Shown: positions 1-12,387, counted from the stretch's first letter. The stretch is DNA of 64,000 bases from Periconia sp. R9002 (GCA_023627715.1 JAMAHW010000049.1:220450-284449); one strand, 5' to 3'. Program-made: numbers and translations. Notes: a model not told the origin generated them from the letters alone.

Positions 1-672
1 CGGCGACTCTGCCATCGACGTCCCCCCAAGCATGGTCCAGACCGGATCCTCAAATGCCGCGCGCAACATGTCGTCGAAGGAAATCTTCAACTCTACCCTC
101 ATCTCTCTGCCGAACCGGCGGCGCTGCAGCTCGCGAAGCCGGTACACCACGGGGCCGAAGTCGCGCATGAACAGCGTCGTCTGGTGTTTCTTCTGCAGCT
201 TGATGGTCAAGTTCTGCAGGTGCGGCAGCAGCAGCAATTGCGACCACCGCCGGCGATCGGGTACCGCGCCCTCCACCACCACGTCCTCGTACGTCCTACT
301 ATAAGGCCCGTCGTGCGGCGAAAACGACTCGTCGGCCGACACGACGAGCGTCGTGACGTGCGGCCGCAATGGCGAGAGGCGACCCGTTGTCCAGTCGTGG
401 GCATAGTCGGGCTCGTTTTCGTCCGTCTGCACCGCCGCGGACGACCCGGCTGAGGATAGACAGAGCGTGAAGCTGTTCACAGCGTAGTAGACCCGCAGGG
501 CTTCGGATTCGAGTTGCGCGTGTGTGCTTAGCAGGGGTGGGAGGTGGCTCGCGTGGTGGGCGTAGAGCGGGATGGGAGTGTTGAGGCGCACGGCGTGGGC
601 GTAGATTTGGTCGCGGAGTTCGAGCGGAAGGGTTAGGATCGCGGTGGGGTTTGGGGGGGTTTGGGGTGCCAT
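1..672 (-). CDS. 2EXR/F-box-like domain protein (3' end cut by window edge)
   Basis: Reading leftwards from an ATG at 672, one frame stays open to base 1, giving about 224 residues with no stop; the C-terminus lies outside the window. Residues about 13-27 read LPLELRDQIYAHA, the signature that opens the fungal 2EXR/F-box-like family. It is followed by a region rich in Leu, Tyr and Arg, with a conserved-looking LRPHVTTLVV stretch near residue 100, typical of these proteins. The family is large in Pezizomycotina; most members have no known function and some are thought to be F-box-like adaptors. No intron is needed in the visible part. It is divergent from the uS12m gene, with 636 bp between the two starts. 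The family call is by motif only. Confidence 0.6.
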   Translation of the reverse strand, partial: MAPQTPPNPTAILTLPLELRDQIYAHAVRLNTPIPLYAHHASHLPPLLSTHAQLESEALRVYYAVNSFTLCLSSAGSSAAVQTDENEPDYAHDWTTGRLSPLRPHVTTLVVSADESFSPHDGPYSRTYEDVVVEGAVPDRRRWSQLLLLPHLQNLTIKLQKKHQTTLFMRDFGPVVYRLRELQRRRFGREMRVELKISFDDMLRAAFEDPVWTMLGGTSMAESP

Positions 673-1308
673 TTTTTTTTTGGTTGTTTGCGGAGGGAGA
701 GAGGTGTCGATGGTGGGTTTGGGAACTGTAGGTTGGAGAGGATTGAGGGTTGGATGGGTGTGGAAGGGAAGAGAGCGAGGGTTATAGAGAGCGGGAGGAG
801 TGAGAAGGAGAACGAGAGGAAGTCCGACTGTGTTTATATCTTGCCCGGATCGAGAAGAAGAAAATGTTGTTGCCTTGGAGTGGAGGTGCGTACGTATGTT
901 TATATGTACGGATTTGTGCAAAGCAGGTACCTGATCGTAAATAGTTGAATGCGCCCCGTCGCGGCGTGCCTGATGATGGACTGAGCGGATGGATTGATGC
1001 TGTAGACGATTAAAAGCTAAATTATCCAATAACACAATCGACACCTAGATCTACAAGTCGTAAAGCCCGTTAAACAAACCACAAGAATGAAACAAGAACC
1101 GCAAAGTCGGAATGGTTATCTGCAAATGTCTCGAAACTCGACGTCTGATGCCTGTCCTTGCCTGCATGGCGTCGGTAATCCATGCACAGACCCAAAACTT
1201 TCGCCAAGCCAAACCTCTCACAATTTCCCCAAACCCAACAACCACCATCTCTCTCCCGCGACGGAACCAAACGGCGATTGAAGAACCGACCACCACCTCA
1301 TACCACCA
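673..1308. promoter_or_regulatory. Shared intergenic region between divergent genes
   Basis: These 636 bp separate the starts of the 2EXR-like gene (-) and the uS12m gene (+), so both promoters must lie here. There is a purine-rich stretch at about 700-860. I see no clear TATA box, no further gene and no RNA gene. Confidence 0.4.
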
Positions 1309-2035
1309 ATGGCCGCCCACCTCCTAACCCGGCTCCTCCGCCCGTCCCTCCTCGCACCCTCAACAACGCGCCTCTCCGCGACCGTCGCGACACGAACATC
1401 CCCCTCCACCGCCCTCACACTGCTCCGCTTCCCTCAACCGTCGCCCCTCCCCTCATCAAGGGCGCACAAATGCACCCTCATCCAAGTCCTCCGCAACGGC
1501 CGCACTGCGCAGAGCGCCCGCAAGTTGCGCTCCCCGGCCCTCGTCAACCGTCCTGAGATGAAGGGTGTGTGCTTGAAGGTCGGCACGACGAAGCCCAAGA
1601 AACCGAATTCGGGCGAGAGGAAGATTGCGAGGGTTAGGTTGAGCACGGGGAAGGTGGTTACGGCGTATATTCCGGGTGAAGGTTCGTTTTTTTCTGATGT
1701 TTGGTTTGGGGTTCAGTCGGGGGGAGAGAGTTGGAGTAGACACATTTGGAGAAAATAGTTGCTAACGAATGGATGGGAAACATTCAGGTCATAACGTCCA
1801 ACAGCATTCCGTCGTCATGGTACGAGGTGGTCGCGCCCAGGATTGTCCCGGTGTGAAATATCATTTGGTTAGAGGGGCTTTGGATTTGGTAAGGAAGACT
1901 CGCTTTCTCTTATTTTCCCCCTTTGCACACACGGAATCGCGGCTAATTGCGAGTTCGTTCTTCCAGGGAGGTGTCGGTAACAGAATCACGTCGAGATCAA
2001 AGTACGGGACCAAGAAACCAAAGACCACCACATAG
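1309..2035 (+). CDS. MRPS12: Mitochondrial small-subunit ribosomal protein uS12m
   Basis: Three exons (1309-1681, 1788-1888, 1967-2035) join in phase to give 180 residues. The first 50 or so residues are rich in Leu, Arg, Ser and Thr and poor in acidic residues, as expected of a mitochondrial presequence. From about residue 55 the S12 core is unmistakable: [10 protein letters not shown], then [11 protein letters not shown], then [13 protein letters not shown] and a basic [11 protein letters not shown] end. S12 forms part of the decoding centre of the 30S-type subunit; the PKKPNS and PGVKYH loops carry the residues that in bacteria control accuracy and streptomycin response. The protein acts in the mitochondrial matrix. 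Introns are 106 and 78 bp with GTTCGT and GTAAGG donors. The first donor is unusual, but the join restores the invariant GEGHNVQ segment exactly. Confidence 0.95.
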
Positions 2036-3016
2036 ACAACCATCACCTCCATGGAATCTTCTTCGCATTTCCTATGAGCTTTTGCCAAGGGAGTGAGCGA
2101 AGCGGTGTAGAGTATTATTACACACGTGTACTTTTAGTCATGTATACTGGCATTCGAGGGGCGTTGGCTGTTTTTCTCCCGGTGTATCATCCAGGTTTAG
2201 AGCCTCTTAGAAAATGTATTCGATTTGGGAACAATCTCCGACGGGGGAGTTGATTTGTTCAATATATATGTCTGCTGTTTTGGGGAAGCGAAGCAGTTCA
2301 GAGACACATTGCAAAACGCGTGGGTCTTTTCTGTACGGATATCCGGTGATGGAACAGCGAGGTAAAGTTTGAGTACCTATTCAACTGCGCCTGTTGCGTA
2401 TCTTGGCTAGGCCGAATCATTGACTCGGTGCGTTGATGACACTGCTGTATGTCTCACCCAGCTAGTCTTCTATGCCTTTTGAAGCCCGTCCTCGTACACG
2501 CCGAGTATTCATATCAAGACCGAGAATCAACTGACTACTTTGTAATTCGCTGCTCTATTTACATACGTCTATCTTTTATTTGATTCACCTCTTCGGCTTT
2601 TGTCATCAATCGCAGCACGCAATGCTGCATACCGGGCTTTTCTCGGACGTACAATTAGAGTGTATGTAATCGATTCGGGGTAGCACTACGTCAATGGCCC
2701 CGCTCTACCGATGTCTGTCTCGATGTATGTATGCACTTACACATCCATGGCGAAGCTTCGTCATGCTTCGAACGGTCATCATTGTCTGTCTGATCGAGTC
2801 GGAACACCTGAGTAAGAAATCGTTAAATAGTCAAGACATCTGCTTGAATTAGGATTTTCCCACCCATCTACAATTTAAAGCCGTCTCTGCCATTCTGCCT
2901 CCATACATACAATACATACATACACATCTTCCCCACTACCTCTTAACTACCAAACCTCCATCACCTTGAATCCGTACCTACCTACCTAGTCGTCGTTCGT
3001 CACCCGCTAGTCAACC
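2036..3016. other. Intergenic region, no gene seen
   Basis: This stretch holds the 3' UTR of the uS12m gene and the promoter and leader of the following gene. A short degenerate CATA repeat lies at about 2902-2926 and a TACC repeat at about 2975-2988. No coding or RNA gene could be supported. Confidence 0.5.
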
Positions 3017-4085
3017 ATGACGACCCCCAACATCCTCCTCATCGGCGGCCACGGAAAAGTCTCCCAGCTCCTCACGCCCCTCCTCCTCGCGCGATCATGG
3101 AACGTTACGAGCATGATCCGAGCTGCGGAGCAGAAACCTACGATTGAGAAGCTGGGCCAGGGCCAGCCGGGCAAGCTGAGCGTGCTCGTTAGCAGCGTCG
3201 AAGATGTGAAGAGCGAGGGCGATGCGAAGAAGATTTTGGATCAGATCAAGCCGGATTGGGTGGTTTGGAGTGCGGGTAAGTGATTTGTGTGTGTGTTTTT
3301 TTTTGGCTTCATTATGGGGTTGTTGTCGTCCGTGTAAATCTGGAGTACTTGAGTACATATGTACCTGGGTAGCCCTGGAGTGAACGAGTGGTCGATCACG
3401 CAAGGACACGTGACATTATACATACGATCTCTTCCTACACGCAGAATCCCAAGAAGAATCTCGTTTCATGAGGATAATACATCATGACCTGACCACGCCT
3501 ACAGGAGCCGGCGGCAGAGGCGGCGCCTCGCGAACCATGGCCGTCGACCACGACGCGGCCATCGCCTTCACAAAAGCCAGCATCCACACGCCCAGCATCA
3601 AAAAGTTCCTCACCGTCTCGTACATCGCCTCGCGGCGGAACCGTCCCTCCTGGTGGACCGACGAAGACTGGGCCGCCGCGCAAAAAGTAAACACCGAGAT
3701 CCTCCCCACGTACTACGTCGCCAAAGTCGCCGCCGACGAGGTCCTCACCGTGCTCGCGAAACAGCGCGTTGATGACGAAGCTAGCAAAGGCGTACCTGAG
3801 AATGAGCGCTTCCATGGGATTAGTTTGAGGCCGGGCTCGTTGACTGCGGAGAAGGCGCGTGGTGTGCGGTTGGGGCACACGCCTAGTCGTGGGACGTCGA
3901 GCCGCGAGGCGGTTGCGCTGACGGTTGCGGCTGTGCTGGCGAGAGAGGGCGCGAAGGGGTATATTGATATGTTGGATGGGGAGGATGAGGTGGAGGCGGC
4001 TGTGGAGAGAATTGTGAGGGATGGTGTGGATAGTGTTGAGGGAGAGGATTTGGAGGATATGAAGGCTAGGGTTGCGAAGCTTTGA
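3017..4085 (+). CDS. NAD(P)-binding epimerase-like (NAD_binding_10) protein
   Basis: Two exons (3017-3275 and 3505-4085) give 279 residues. The N-terminus ILLIGGHGKVS has the GxxGxx nucleotide-binding turn of a Rossmann fold directly after the start, as in the YwnB/NmrA-like atypical short-chain reductases. After the intron the sequence AVDHDAAIAFTKAS and a FLTVSYIASRR segment match the strand and helix that follow the cofactor site in this family. The C-terminal third is acidic and helical. The intron (3276-3504, 229 bp) is long for this window but has a GTAAGT donor and ACAG acceptor, and the join preserves frame. Soluble, probably cytosolic; the substrate cannot be deduced. Confidence 0.85.
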
Positions 4086-4936
4086 TTGTTTTTTGCGCTA
4101 CTGAGATGGGGATTCGCTGTTGGTTAGTCTTCCATGTACGAATTTATGATGAGTGGAGTGATTTCTTTTTGGTCCAAAGTTGTGATTTGTTGGGGAACAC
4201 TATTTTATGAGTGCATGACCCGAACTACAAGAAGAATGATATGGCTACAGAAAGAACCGCTCCCCCGGCCGAATTTTTCTGGGCTGCACATGTATGTAGC
4301 GCGGGTCCTTTCGTTAACACTTAACTATAATTGCTTCAACAACCTCGGAAAAGAGGTAGAAATCTCACTCAAAAAACAAACGAACAGAAAAGCCATGACC
4401 AAAGCATAGCAAAAGAACACACACACAACACGACAGTCATACTAAGTACAAGTGACGTGTTGACAAGTCTACTCGTGAGGAGTTTGAATAACGGTTGCAC
4501 TCTTACGGTATATTGCTGCGTCCGTGTATCTACGAATGTGTACTTCAGATAGACGAAGGTAGGTAGGTATGTATGAATAAATGTTTCTTCATTTTGATGG
4601 AGATTTTTCAAGGTGTGTTTGTTGTTTCTTTCGTCACGTAAGGCAGGAGCTCGAAGGAGTCGCAAAATACGACTCTAATGTTCATAGATACGACAACAAA
4701 GATGGAATAGACTAATGCATGTCTCAATGACCAATAAAGAAATGAAAACATTATGGAATCAAACAACTTGGGAGCCCATAGTACGGCGTAAAAGATACTA
4801 ATACGGGATAATAAGATAAATAAAGATTGAAGGATGAGCAAGTACAAGTCCCACTGAACGCCTCACTGGCAAAAAAGAAAGGTAATCGACCTGACTATCC
4901 TACACCCTGGCACCAATAAAACAAAATCAAACCCCA
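4086..4936. other. Intergenic region between convergent genes
   Basis: AT-rich 3' flanks of two convergent genes. I see no coding sequence with codon structure, no RNA gene and no repeat of note. Confidence 0.5.
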
Positions 4937-5467
4937 TCATTTCCTAAACCCTTCCTCCCCCCCATTTTCCACAAACCGAACCTTCTTCCTTGGCCTCGGC
5001 GTCTCCTCCTCCTCCCCCCTCACGATCGGTGCTGGCGCCGTGCTCGAAGCACCCTGATTCACATCCCGTCCATCCCGTCCCTGACCCTCCCCATCCCCAT
5101 ATGAACTCCTCGACTGCAAATACCCCGCATACTGCTTGCTGGGGAACCAATACTGCGGGTTCCCATTGTTCCGTTCGGGAGAGTGGTACGATGGACTGTA
5201 TAGTCCTGGCGGATAGTCGGATGTCCAGTTTGCGGTGGGCGATGGTGGTGGTTTTGGGGGTGGGACGGCTGCGTAGGTGCCTCCCCAGCTTGTTGGGCCT
5301 GTGCCCCATACGCCCATTTCAAAGGAGGTGCTGGGTTTTGAGGGTGGGGGTGGGTGGTGTTGGGGTGGTTGGTTTGGGGGTGTGGTTGAGGGTTGTGTGG
5401 GGGGTGTTGGGTTGTTTGGGTGGTGTCCTTGTGAATAGGTGATGGGTGGGTTGTGGTCGGCCATCAT
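4937..5467 (-). CDS. Pro-rich low-complexity protein with KVRF motif
   Basis: A single-exon reading frame of 176 residues. The N-terminal 50 residues are almost wholly Pro, Gln, Thr, Asn and His. The middle holds aromatic-rich segments such as YPPGLYSPSYHSPE and QYWFPSKQYAGY. The C-terminus is basic then acidic and contains RPRKKVRFVENGG. KVRF preceded by basic residues fits the consensus RVxF docking motif of protein phosphatase 1 regulators, so a PP1 partner is possible, but that is inference from a short motif. No domain or membrane segment is visible and the protein is probably disordered. The gene is real rather than chance because the frame is long, Pro codons dominate in this frame only, and the compositional domains are orderly. 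Confidence 0.6.
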   Translation of the reverse strand: MMADHNPPITYSQGHHPNNPTPPTQPSTTPPNQPPQHHPPPPSKPSTSFEMGVWGTGPTSWGGTYAAVPPPKPPPSPTANWTSDYPPGLYSPSYHSPERNNGNPQYWFPSKQYAGYLQSRSSYGDGEGQGRDGRDVNQGASSTAPAPIVRGEEEETPRPRKKVRFVENGGEEGFRK

Positions 5468-6176
5468 GGGGGTTGGGGGTTTGTTTTTTGGATGAAGTTT
5501 CTGGGTGAAGTTTTAATAATGAAGTTTTGATAGATGTAGATGCAGTTGTTAAATTGGGGTGAGATAATGAATAGAACTACCTATCTTTGATCAACGTGCA
5601 GGGAATGTCGATGATTTATAGCTAAAGGACAGCTGTAAGACTCAGACAAAATACTTGTATCACCTGAAGGTGCTATTGTTACGAAGGCTTCAAGAACAAG
5701 ATTACTTCTAGTTTGATGTGCTGTTCAAGATTTGTGTTCGGAAAATGTTGATCGTGGGAAAATGACTTTGTCACAACAAATAATCTGCAACCGTTGTCAC
5801 TCACTCCCATACGTGTGCATTTATGATAAGCCCTCAGCTTCACCTCTTACAAAAACGACAGTTGGACGTGGTGGTAGGTACGTGAGTGTACTGATGTACG
5901 AGACTGAAGCTGAGTTCTGATTGGTTCAGCCACTGTGGCTAGTAACCTCAAATTCTTGGCGACGTGACACCTTGCCGCCGGAGTTTATCAATTATTGATC
6001 ATCTTAAATACAACTTCTCCATCAAACAAACCTTGGTCATCATCGCTATCAATGCCAATATAGAGGAACATTATATTTGAATTGAAACTAAACGTTTTGC
6101 GAAACCCTGCGACCATTCCCGATTGGGGGGATATTCATGGACTGTCCGAGATGACTGTACGCGACTACGCACTGAT
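5468..6176. promoter_or_regulatory. Intergenic region upstream of IML1 and of the Pro-rich gene
   Basis: The 709 bp between two divergent starts, AT-rich, with no clear TATA box. It must hold both promoters. No gene was found in it. Confidence 0.4.
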
Positions 6177-9100
6177 ATGTCAAACACTGTGGTGAGCGCG
6201 AAGCGCACTCGGGTGCAAAAGGTGTGCACTCTGTGGACTCACGACGATAATTTCTCCAAAGAGGATGTAGTCTTCAACAGCGACAAGTTTCCCGAGCTCC
6301 CTGCGACTCCAGGATGTTTGATACAAGTAATTGCACTGAAGTACGGAACAGCTGTTCGTGACTTCCAGTCATCATCAAAGGCGCCTACAAAAGATGCCGG
6401 CCAGTCAAAGCCCGATGACTCCTCGCAGCATACAGTCAGGAGCCCTCACACGAGGCGCAGTCGCAGGGGCTCGCTCAGAACCACGCTCGATGAGAATGGA
6501 CTCGTGTTGCAGGACGGTCGTGAGGTTGATTTGGAAAAGTCGTATACTTTCGTTGCCAAGCCATTTCCAGTAGACTTGAAGTCAAAACAGTCTAACCTCC
6601 AGCTTTCGATTGCTGAGAGGATCGCAAAAGTGTTTGGACTTCGCAATAGAATGCAAGTTATGGTGACTCTGGTATGTACATCGCGCAGCAACTTCTGCAC
6701 GGGTGTTGACGATTCCAGGCTGACGAAGAGAAACACTCGGCTTCTCATGTCGAGATCACCTTTCGTGATGAATATCTTGCAAGAGCTGATATGTGGCGCA
6801 TGTCTATAGCAGAGCTCAGCAATCGCACCGTGTATCGCGGCCAGAAGCTACTCTTCATGGGAACCATCAAAGCTGCAATCAAAAACGTCTATATCAATGG
6901 CCAATCTACACACTCTGGATATTTCTCTCCCATGACAAAGCCCGTGTTTCGCAGCGAATCTGCACGATACGTGCTCTTCATCCAAATGTCCCGGGAGATG
7001 TGGGATTTCGATGCTGAGGGTGCAGGCGAGATTATGTTTAACAAAGTCGTCAATGGATTTCTTCCTGATCTCTTCAAACGTTGGATGAAGATTGGCGCAA
7101 AACATGTGGTTACTATCATTTTGTTCACGAGAATGCAATACACTGACGGAGCAGTCTCGAACTATCCTTATGGCACCACCAACACAGATGATTTTGAAAG
7201 TCGCTCCGGCAGATTTCGAGATTACTATCGCGTTGTCGTCAGTGATATGGCCAGTGGTGATTGGATTCACATTCTCTACCAGTTGAAGAAGGAATTCAGA
7301 GCTTTCCTCCGGGATGTATCATTAGTACCGAAAACAGACCATGGTTCCTCTGGCGCGGAAGGAAGCAACCCAGAAAAGCCCGATTCTAGCCTCATCATTG
7401 CCGGAAAACCATCGACTGCAGCACAGGGAAATATCCTGGAAGCCATTAACCTGGCTGGCGCGCAGTTTGCGAAAGATTACATCGACCGTGATTTGGTTAG
7501 GACTGGAATATCAGTAATAGTCGTTACTGCGGGCACCGGCGTCTTTGAGGTGGACTTCAATATGCTCAAATTGACTACTGATACATTGGTCGGGTCTGGC
7601 ATAGGGATCGACCTTGTTTGCTTATCTCCGATGCCACTCCATTCTGTGCCTCTTTTCAAATATCGCAACCCTCGTTCACTAGCAAATAAAGAGACAAAAC
7701 CCGACCATCAACAGAACACTGGTGCAGCGGCGTTCGGCGAACATGACGATAAAACACCCCGACAACATCAAGCAAATTTCGGCTCGACATCACGAGAGTC
7801 TCCAATGCCTCCACCTCCCATTTTTCCAAATGATCCGTCTAGTATGACGGAAAATAATGCTGACGAGTGGAGGTATGCTATGCCGCACTGGGTTGACATT
7901 TCATTTTGGTCGGGAACAAGTGAAGAGATTATCGAGCTTTCTAAGCTGAGAAAACCAAACAGAGTGGTCAAGAAGGTATCGAAAAAAGGAGGGACCTTTG
8001 CACTCCGATGCCGTATGTATGAATTGCAGATGATGGGCGTCATGGAGAATGAGCTGGGTGACATTTCTATTCCGTACCTCGAGGAAGATTCCATTTATCC
8101 ACACAAGCTCCGGGACCAGTTGACTGAAACCGATCCCGTATCCGCTCAGAAGGCGAGGACAATGAGCGTGGTCATGACAGCTAACGGCTCGGTTCCCTCT
8201 AAAGATGGGAAGGAAAGCACAGAGGAACCGGATGATGAACTCAGAACAGCGTACAAGCAATGGATGGACACTTACGACGAGATGGTTTTCAAACCAGTAG
8301 CTGACCGAAAATTTCACCATGAGCAGAGTCTGGCAAATCAGCAAGGCGAGACAAACGAGCGAAACGTTTCCCCTAAACAAGCAGTCCGGGACCCTTTCTT
8401 GTCCTCTTCATATCAAAGCATGGAATCATCTCTTGGAAAGACCCCTAGACCTTCTGAACCGGACTTTCACCAACTGATCCAGGAACGATCAAGAGGATCA
8501 GAACCGAAATCACCTCGAGAAAATGCAACACCGACGCAAGCTTCTGGTATACCCCGAGCAGACGTACTGGCTCGTAAGATAAATATGAATAAGCTGAACA
8601 GTCTCAATCGCCCCAACATGCACAGAAGAGGAGGGTCTGGCGATTCAAATGACCCGCGAGGTTCTTTACAAACAACTCCACGAGATTCGCCAGTTGCGAG
8701 CCGAGCGAACTCACCACCTCGAGATATCGGTCCTTCTCCCTTGGCAACAACAAAACCAACACCCACACCGGATACAGACAAAAAGGGTCGAGCAGCGCCC
8801 TGGTTTCTCAGGCAAATTAGTTTCGGTGGAAGGGCAAAAACCACAGCCGAGGCTACGACTGGAATACCCACTACCGACGTCACTCCAGGTAGAGTGAAAC
8901 CAGCGAGGCTAACTATAGAAAACAATCAGAAAGGATTGATTGCAGAGAAATTGGCAAGTACCAGATCCATAGCTACGGAGAAACCATCGAAACCCATCAA
9001 CATTAGGAATGCCTCTCGAGTGGACGCCTCTTCTGATGGATCTCCTTCATCAGACCGCGCCGGCCGATCAGTCGAGACAGTAAAAGGCTTGCGCTCGGTG

Positions 9101-11950
9101 AAAGCGTCTTTGCCATCGTTTCCTAACTCTGTGGCTAAAGATCCAGGTTCCACTTTTCTGATAGCAGGGTCGAGGGCCACGGGTGAATCTATCAACCCGA
9201 AAATTGAACTGCTTTCTTCGAGTGGTGGTGCAAAAACTATTCCTCGGACCTTGTCACCTACGAGCGCAATAGCACCATGGGCTGTTCTAGTTAACCCTTG
9301 CAATCCCACCAAAAACACGATCCATGTCGCGAACCAGTTCCGCCGGTGGCAACACGTGTTTCCTAAAAGGCTCAAAACCGCGTCTGTCAAGTGGAAATCA
9401 CTTTGTTCACCGGCAGCAGTTCCTCTGACGCATGAATATTTTCCATCTCCAGAACAGCTCGCGACAGAATACAATGAGAGTCCTTACAAGATTGTTCAGA
9501 ATGACGACGAAGATGTACTGGAAGCCCCAAAATCTCGAGAGTCTCTTGTACGTGAGCTTATCGCGTTTCGACTGTCACATGGGTTCCAGATACTTGTCGG
9601 CCCTGCCGTGGCAGAATACTCGGGCAGCAAGGAACAGGACATATCAAGCATATTCCATTCCGACTACATGACTCGTGACGGGGACACGGTCTTTATGAAC
9701 GTGGGTAATACCATCCACCAGCTCGTCTGTGTTGCAGGAGGAGAGGTTGAGGTAAAACGGTACAGCCGGAAACCTACTACGGCTTTGGAATCATCTGCCG
9801 GAATTGATACGCCCTTCCCTTACAGGCCATACATACGCACTGCTTTGGAAGAGAAGTACCTTGCACGTGACATCATTTTGCGACCACCCCGAAGAGAGTA
9901 CAATTGGAATTTTATCGACACATTCTTGGCTGGCTACCAGGATGAATTTTCGGATATTCTCCGATTCTGGAGAGCGCGGTTTGTGCTGATACCAGTTGAA
10001 ATCCCAACCATTAGTCGTCGGCCGATGCCTATGCTCACCGAAGATTCCGAAGAAGAAATTCGCCTAGAAGGTATTCGTAAACTGACGCAGGTGTGGCAAA
10101 AGTATCGCTACATCCCACCTGAAGAGCGTCATTTTCAGGCTACCACAAGCAAAAAGCAAAAAGATCCCAATCCCCTTGCTATTGAATATCATACGCGGGA
10201 CCCTTCCGCTATTGTCGCGGCAGGTAATGATAGCTCTCTGCTCAGTGATAGCGCTAGCGAGTTCCAAACTTCAATCTTCTCCGAAAGCGAGCAGTATCAT
10301 ACCTCGAATATCGATATCGAGAAGTTGGCGGAGGACATGCAGAGCGAGAAAGGAGTGCCTATGCTTGATCGACGTTGGCATTGGAAATTGCATCCCAGCT
10401 GTTTTCTCGGTTTTGATCTTACTAGCTGGCTTTTGTCCAATTTCAAAGACATTACCACGCGTGATGAGGCGGTAAATCTTGGGAAACAGCTCATGTCCCA
10501 AGGTCTCTTTGTACACGTCCATGGACGCCATCAATTCCGGGATGGCAATTTCTTCTATAAGATGGCACCCGAATACAGAGCTCCTCGTCCCGAATCTCGA
10601 CCTGGGTGGTTTGGCATGCGGAGAACGGATCGCTCTGTCCCCTCAACGCCTTCCTCTGAAGGCCCTCGAACTTCGCCACTTGCGTCGCGGAGTGCCAAAT
10701 CCCGCCCCAGTACAAGTGACTCGTCTAGTCCAAGCTCCGAAAAAGATGGAGAAAAGACACCTACTCGCCAAGCTTCTCCGAAACGAAAAGTGCTTTTGTC
10801 GAACGCTATGCGTTATGACGTCGATCCACGTAAACGCTCATATCGCCCCGAAATCATTTCGTTGCATTATGATCGCCTTCACAATCCGGATAACTGTTAC
10901 CACATCCGAATCGACTGGATGAATGTTACTGCTAAACTGATCGAAGATGCCATTGTATCTTGGGCTACTAGTGTCGAGAAGTATGGACTGAAACTTATCG
11001 AGGTTCCAATTGCCGAAGCTTCCAACATCAAGGAAAACCATCCTTTTCGCTCGCCTTATATCATCAAACTTGCCCTACAGCCCCCACAGGACGAGCCTCA
11101 ACCTGAAACACCTTACGATACTACAAGCTTTGCAGCGAGTCATACTAGGACGGATAAATTTCCATATCAAAAGGCGTTATTGAGGAAGCTCAATTTCGTT
11201 CTGGACATAGAAGCGAAAGACTCCTTTCCCCCTGATGTCGAAGTTAACTACTCGTGGGGTAGTCCCGACTATAAGTACACGCAATTCATTCACCGCAGCG
11301 GTGTTTTGCTGGTGCAGATCACATCTGATGGAAACTTTCTGCTCGGGGCAAATCGATTAGCCCACAACCGGGCAAAGGATACGAGCCGCCTCAGACCAAC
11401 AGACCCATATGACCACAAGCGTGTCACGACCGATACCGATCGAACGCCAGTGACGCCGGGCGAGCGCTCAAATCCTCATCGTTCGCCATTTTCAAGTCCT
11501 TTAGCTAGACCTGTGCAAGATTCCAATTTATTGCACTCGGCCCTCGACAGATCAGTAATGTCACAGAACCAAAATCAGCACTCGTCAGCGCAGACACCCG
11601 AGCAGATCAAAGATGAAATGGAGGCCTTTTGCTTCGACGCCGCTCAGCTCCAGGCCTTCTACAAAGAAGCTCTGAAACCAACCATCATGCCTTCACCTTC
11701 CCCGCGTATCCAACCCGTACTGGACAATAATATTCCAGCATTGGGCTTGCCTCCGGCCATCAACATCCAAGGTGCAAGCCCTGGCGCAGGCGGTTGGTCC
11801 TTGAGCGGCAGCGTAATGGGAGGGGGAAGCAGTATAGCAGGAAGAAGGATGGGGAGCGATGGTAGTGATTCAAGACCAGGCATATTAGGCGGCAGGAGGA
11901 GAAGTGTTTTACCTGAGGAGATTGTTCTGCCTAAGCGCCCGGAATCTTAG
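6177..11950 (+). CDS. IML1: Vacuolar membrane-associated protein Iml1 (SEACIT/GATOR1, DEPDC5 orthologue)
   Basis: Two exons (6177-6671 and 6719-11950, intron 47 bp) encode 1908 residues, about the size of fungal Iml1. Iml1 with Npr2 and Npr3 forms SEACIT (GATOR1), the GTPase-activating complex for Gtr1 that switches off TORC1 at the vacuole when amino acids are short. The N-terminus carries CTLWTHDDNFSKED; the join restores EITFRDEYLARADMW, both hallmarks of the Iml1 N-terminal domain. A long Ser/Pro/Thr-rich, probably disordered linker lies at about residues 510-830. A DEP domain spans about residues 1380-1455 (RRWHWKLHPSCFLGFDLTSWLL, here split: RRWHWKLH then FDLTSWLL, ending in DGNFFYKM). 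The C-terminal domain ends with an FCFDAAQLQAFYKEAL helix. 6177 is the first in-frame ATG and starts right before the conserved block. Confidence 0.95.
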
Positions 11951-12029
11951 AACTCTGCGAGTATTTCATAGTTATGATCAAGCATTGCTACGCTAGTTTC
12001 GTAGTCTTTTTTTATCTGGTAGGAAGTAG
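11951..12029. other. IML1 3' flank
   Basis: A short AT-rich 3' UTR region with a run of seven T at about 12007, ending where the MITE-like element begins. Confidence 0.4.
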
Positions 12030-12387
12030 TATCGAGATACCACGTGGCCTGGCGATTTGAGAGCGCGAACATCCACTGTATCATCTTAGCTTGAATTGAA
12101 ATGACATTGTATTCGCCAATTCTGAGTCCATAAATTGACAGGTATGATGTGTGAGCTTTTATAAGAAAGTTTGTGGTCTACAAGAATGGTGGTCAAAAGT
12201 GGGGTAGGTAGTCTAGACTAGCTACTCTTGCCTTAACGTAGTGCACTTCATGTAGACTATCGCTAGAAACGAGCTTCATCAAACAAGCAGGATACTTATT
12301 GCGGGTACGAAGTTAGTTAAATGTAACTAGGGTGGCTACAGTACATGATTAGTGTCTTAATACGCCCCGCTACGTGGTGTCTCGATA
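12030..12387. mobile_element. MITE-like element with TA target sites (family A, intact copy)
   Basis: The left end reads TA followed by tcgagataccacgtggc, and the right end is its inverted complement ending tctcga followed by TA. Over 23 bp the two arms differ at four positions. The element is about 354 bp between TA dinucleotides, contains no reading frame, and lies between IML1 and the GH6 gene. Terminal inverted repeats, TA flanks and lack of coding capacity fit a non-autonomous Tc1/mariner (pogo/Fot1)-type element. Related decayed sequences occur at 32981, 46269 and 61479. Confidence 0.7.

Noticed and set aside
8467..9474. Two open frames of 152 and 182 codons on the minus strand inside IML1
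   Set aside because: They lie antisense to a clearly coding exon in its disordered Ser/Pro-rich part and show no domain; they are shadows of the sense codons.
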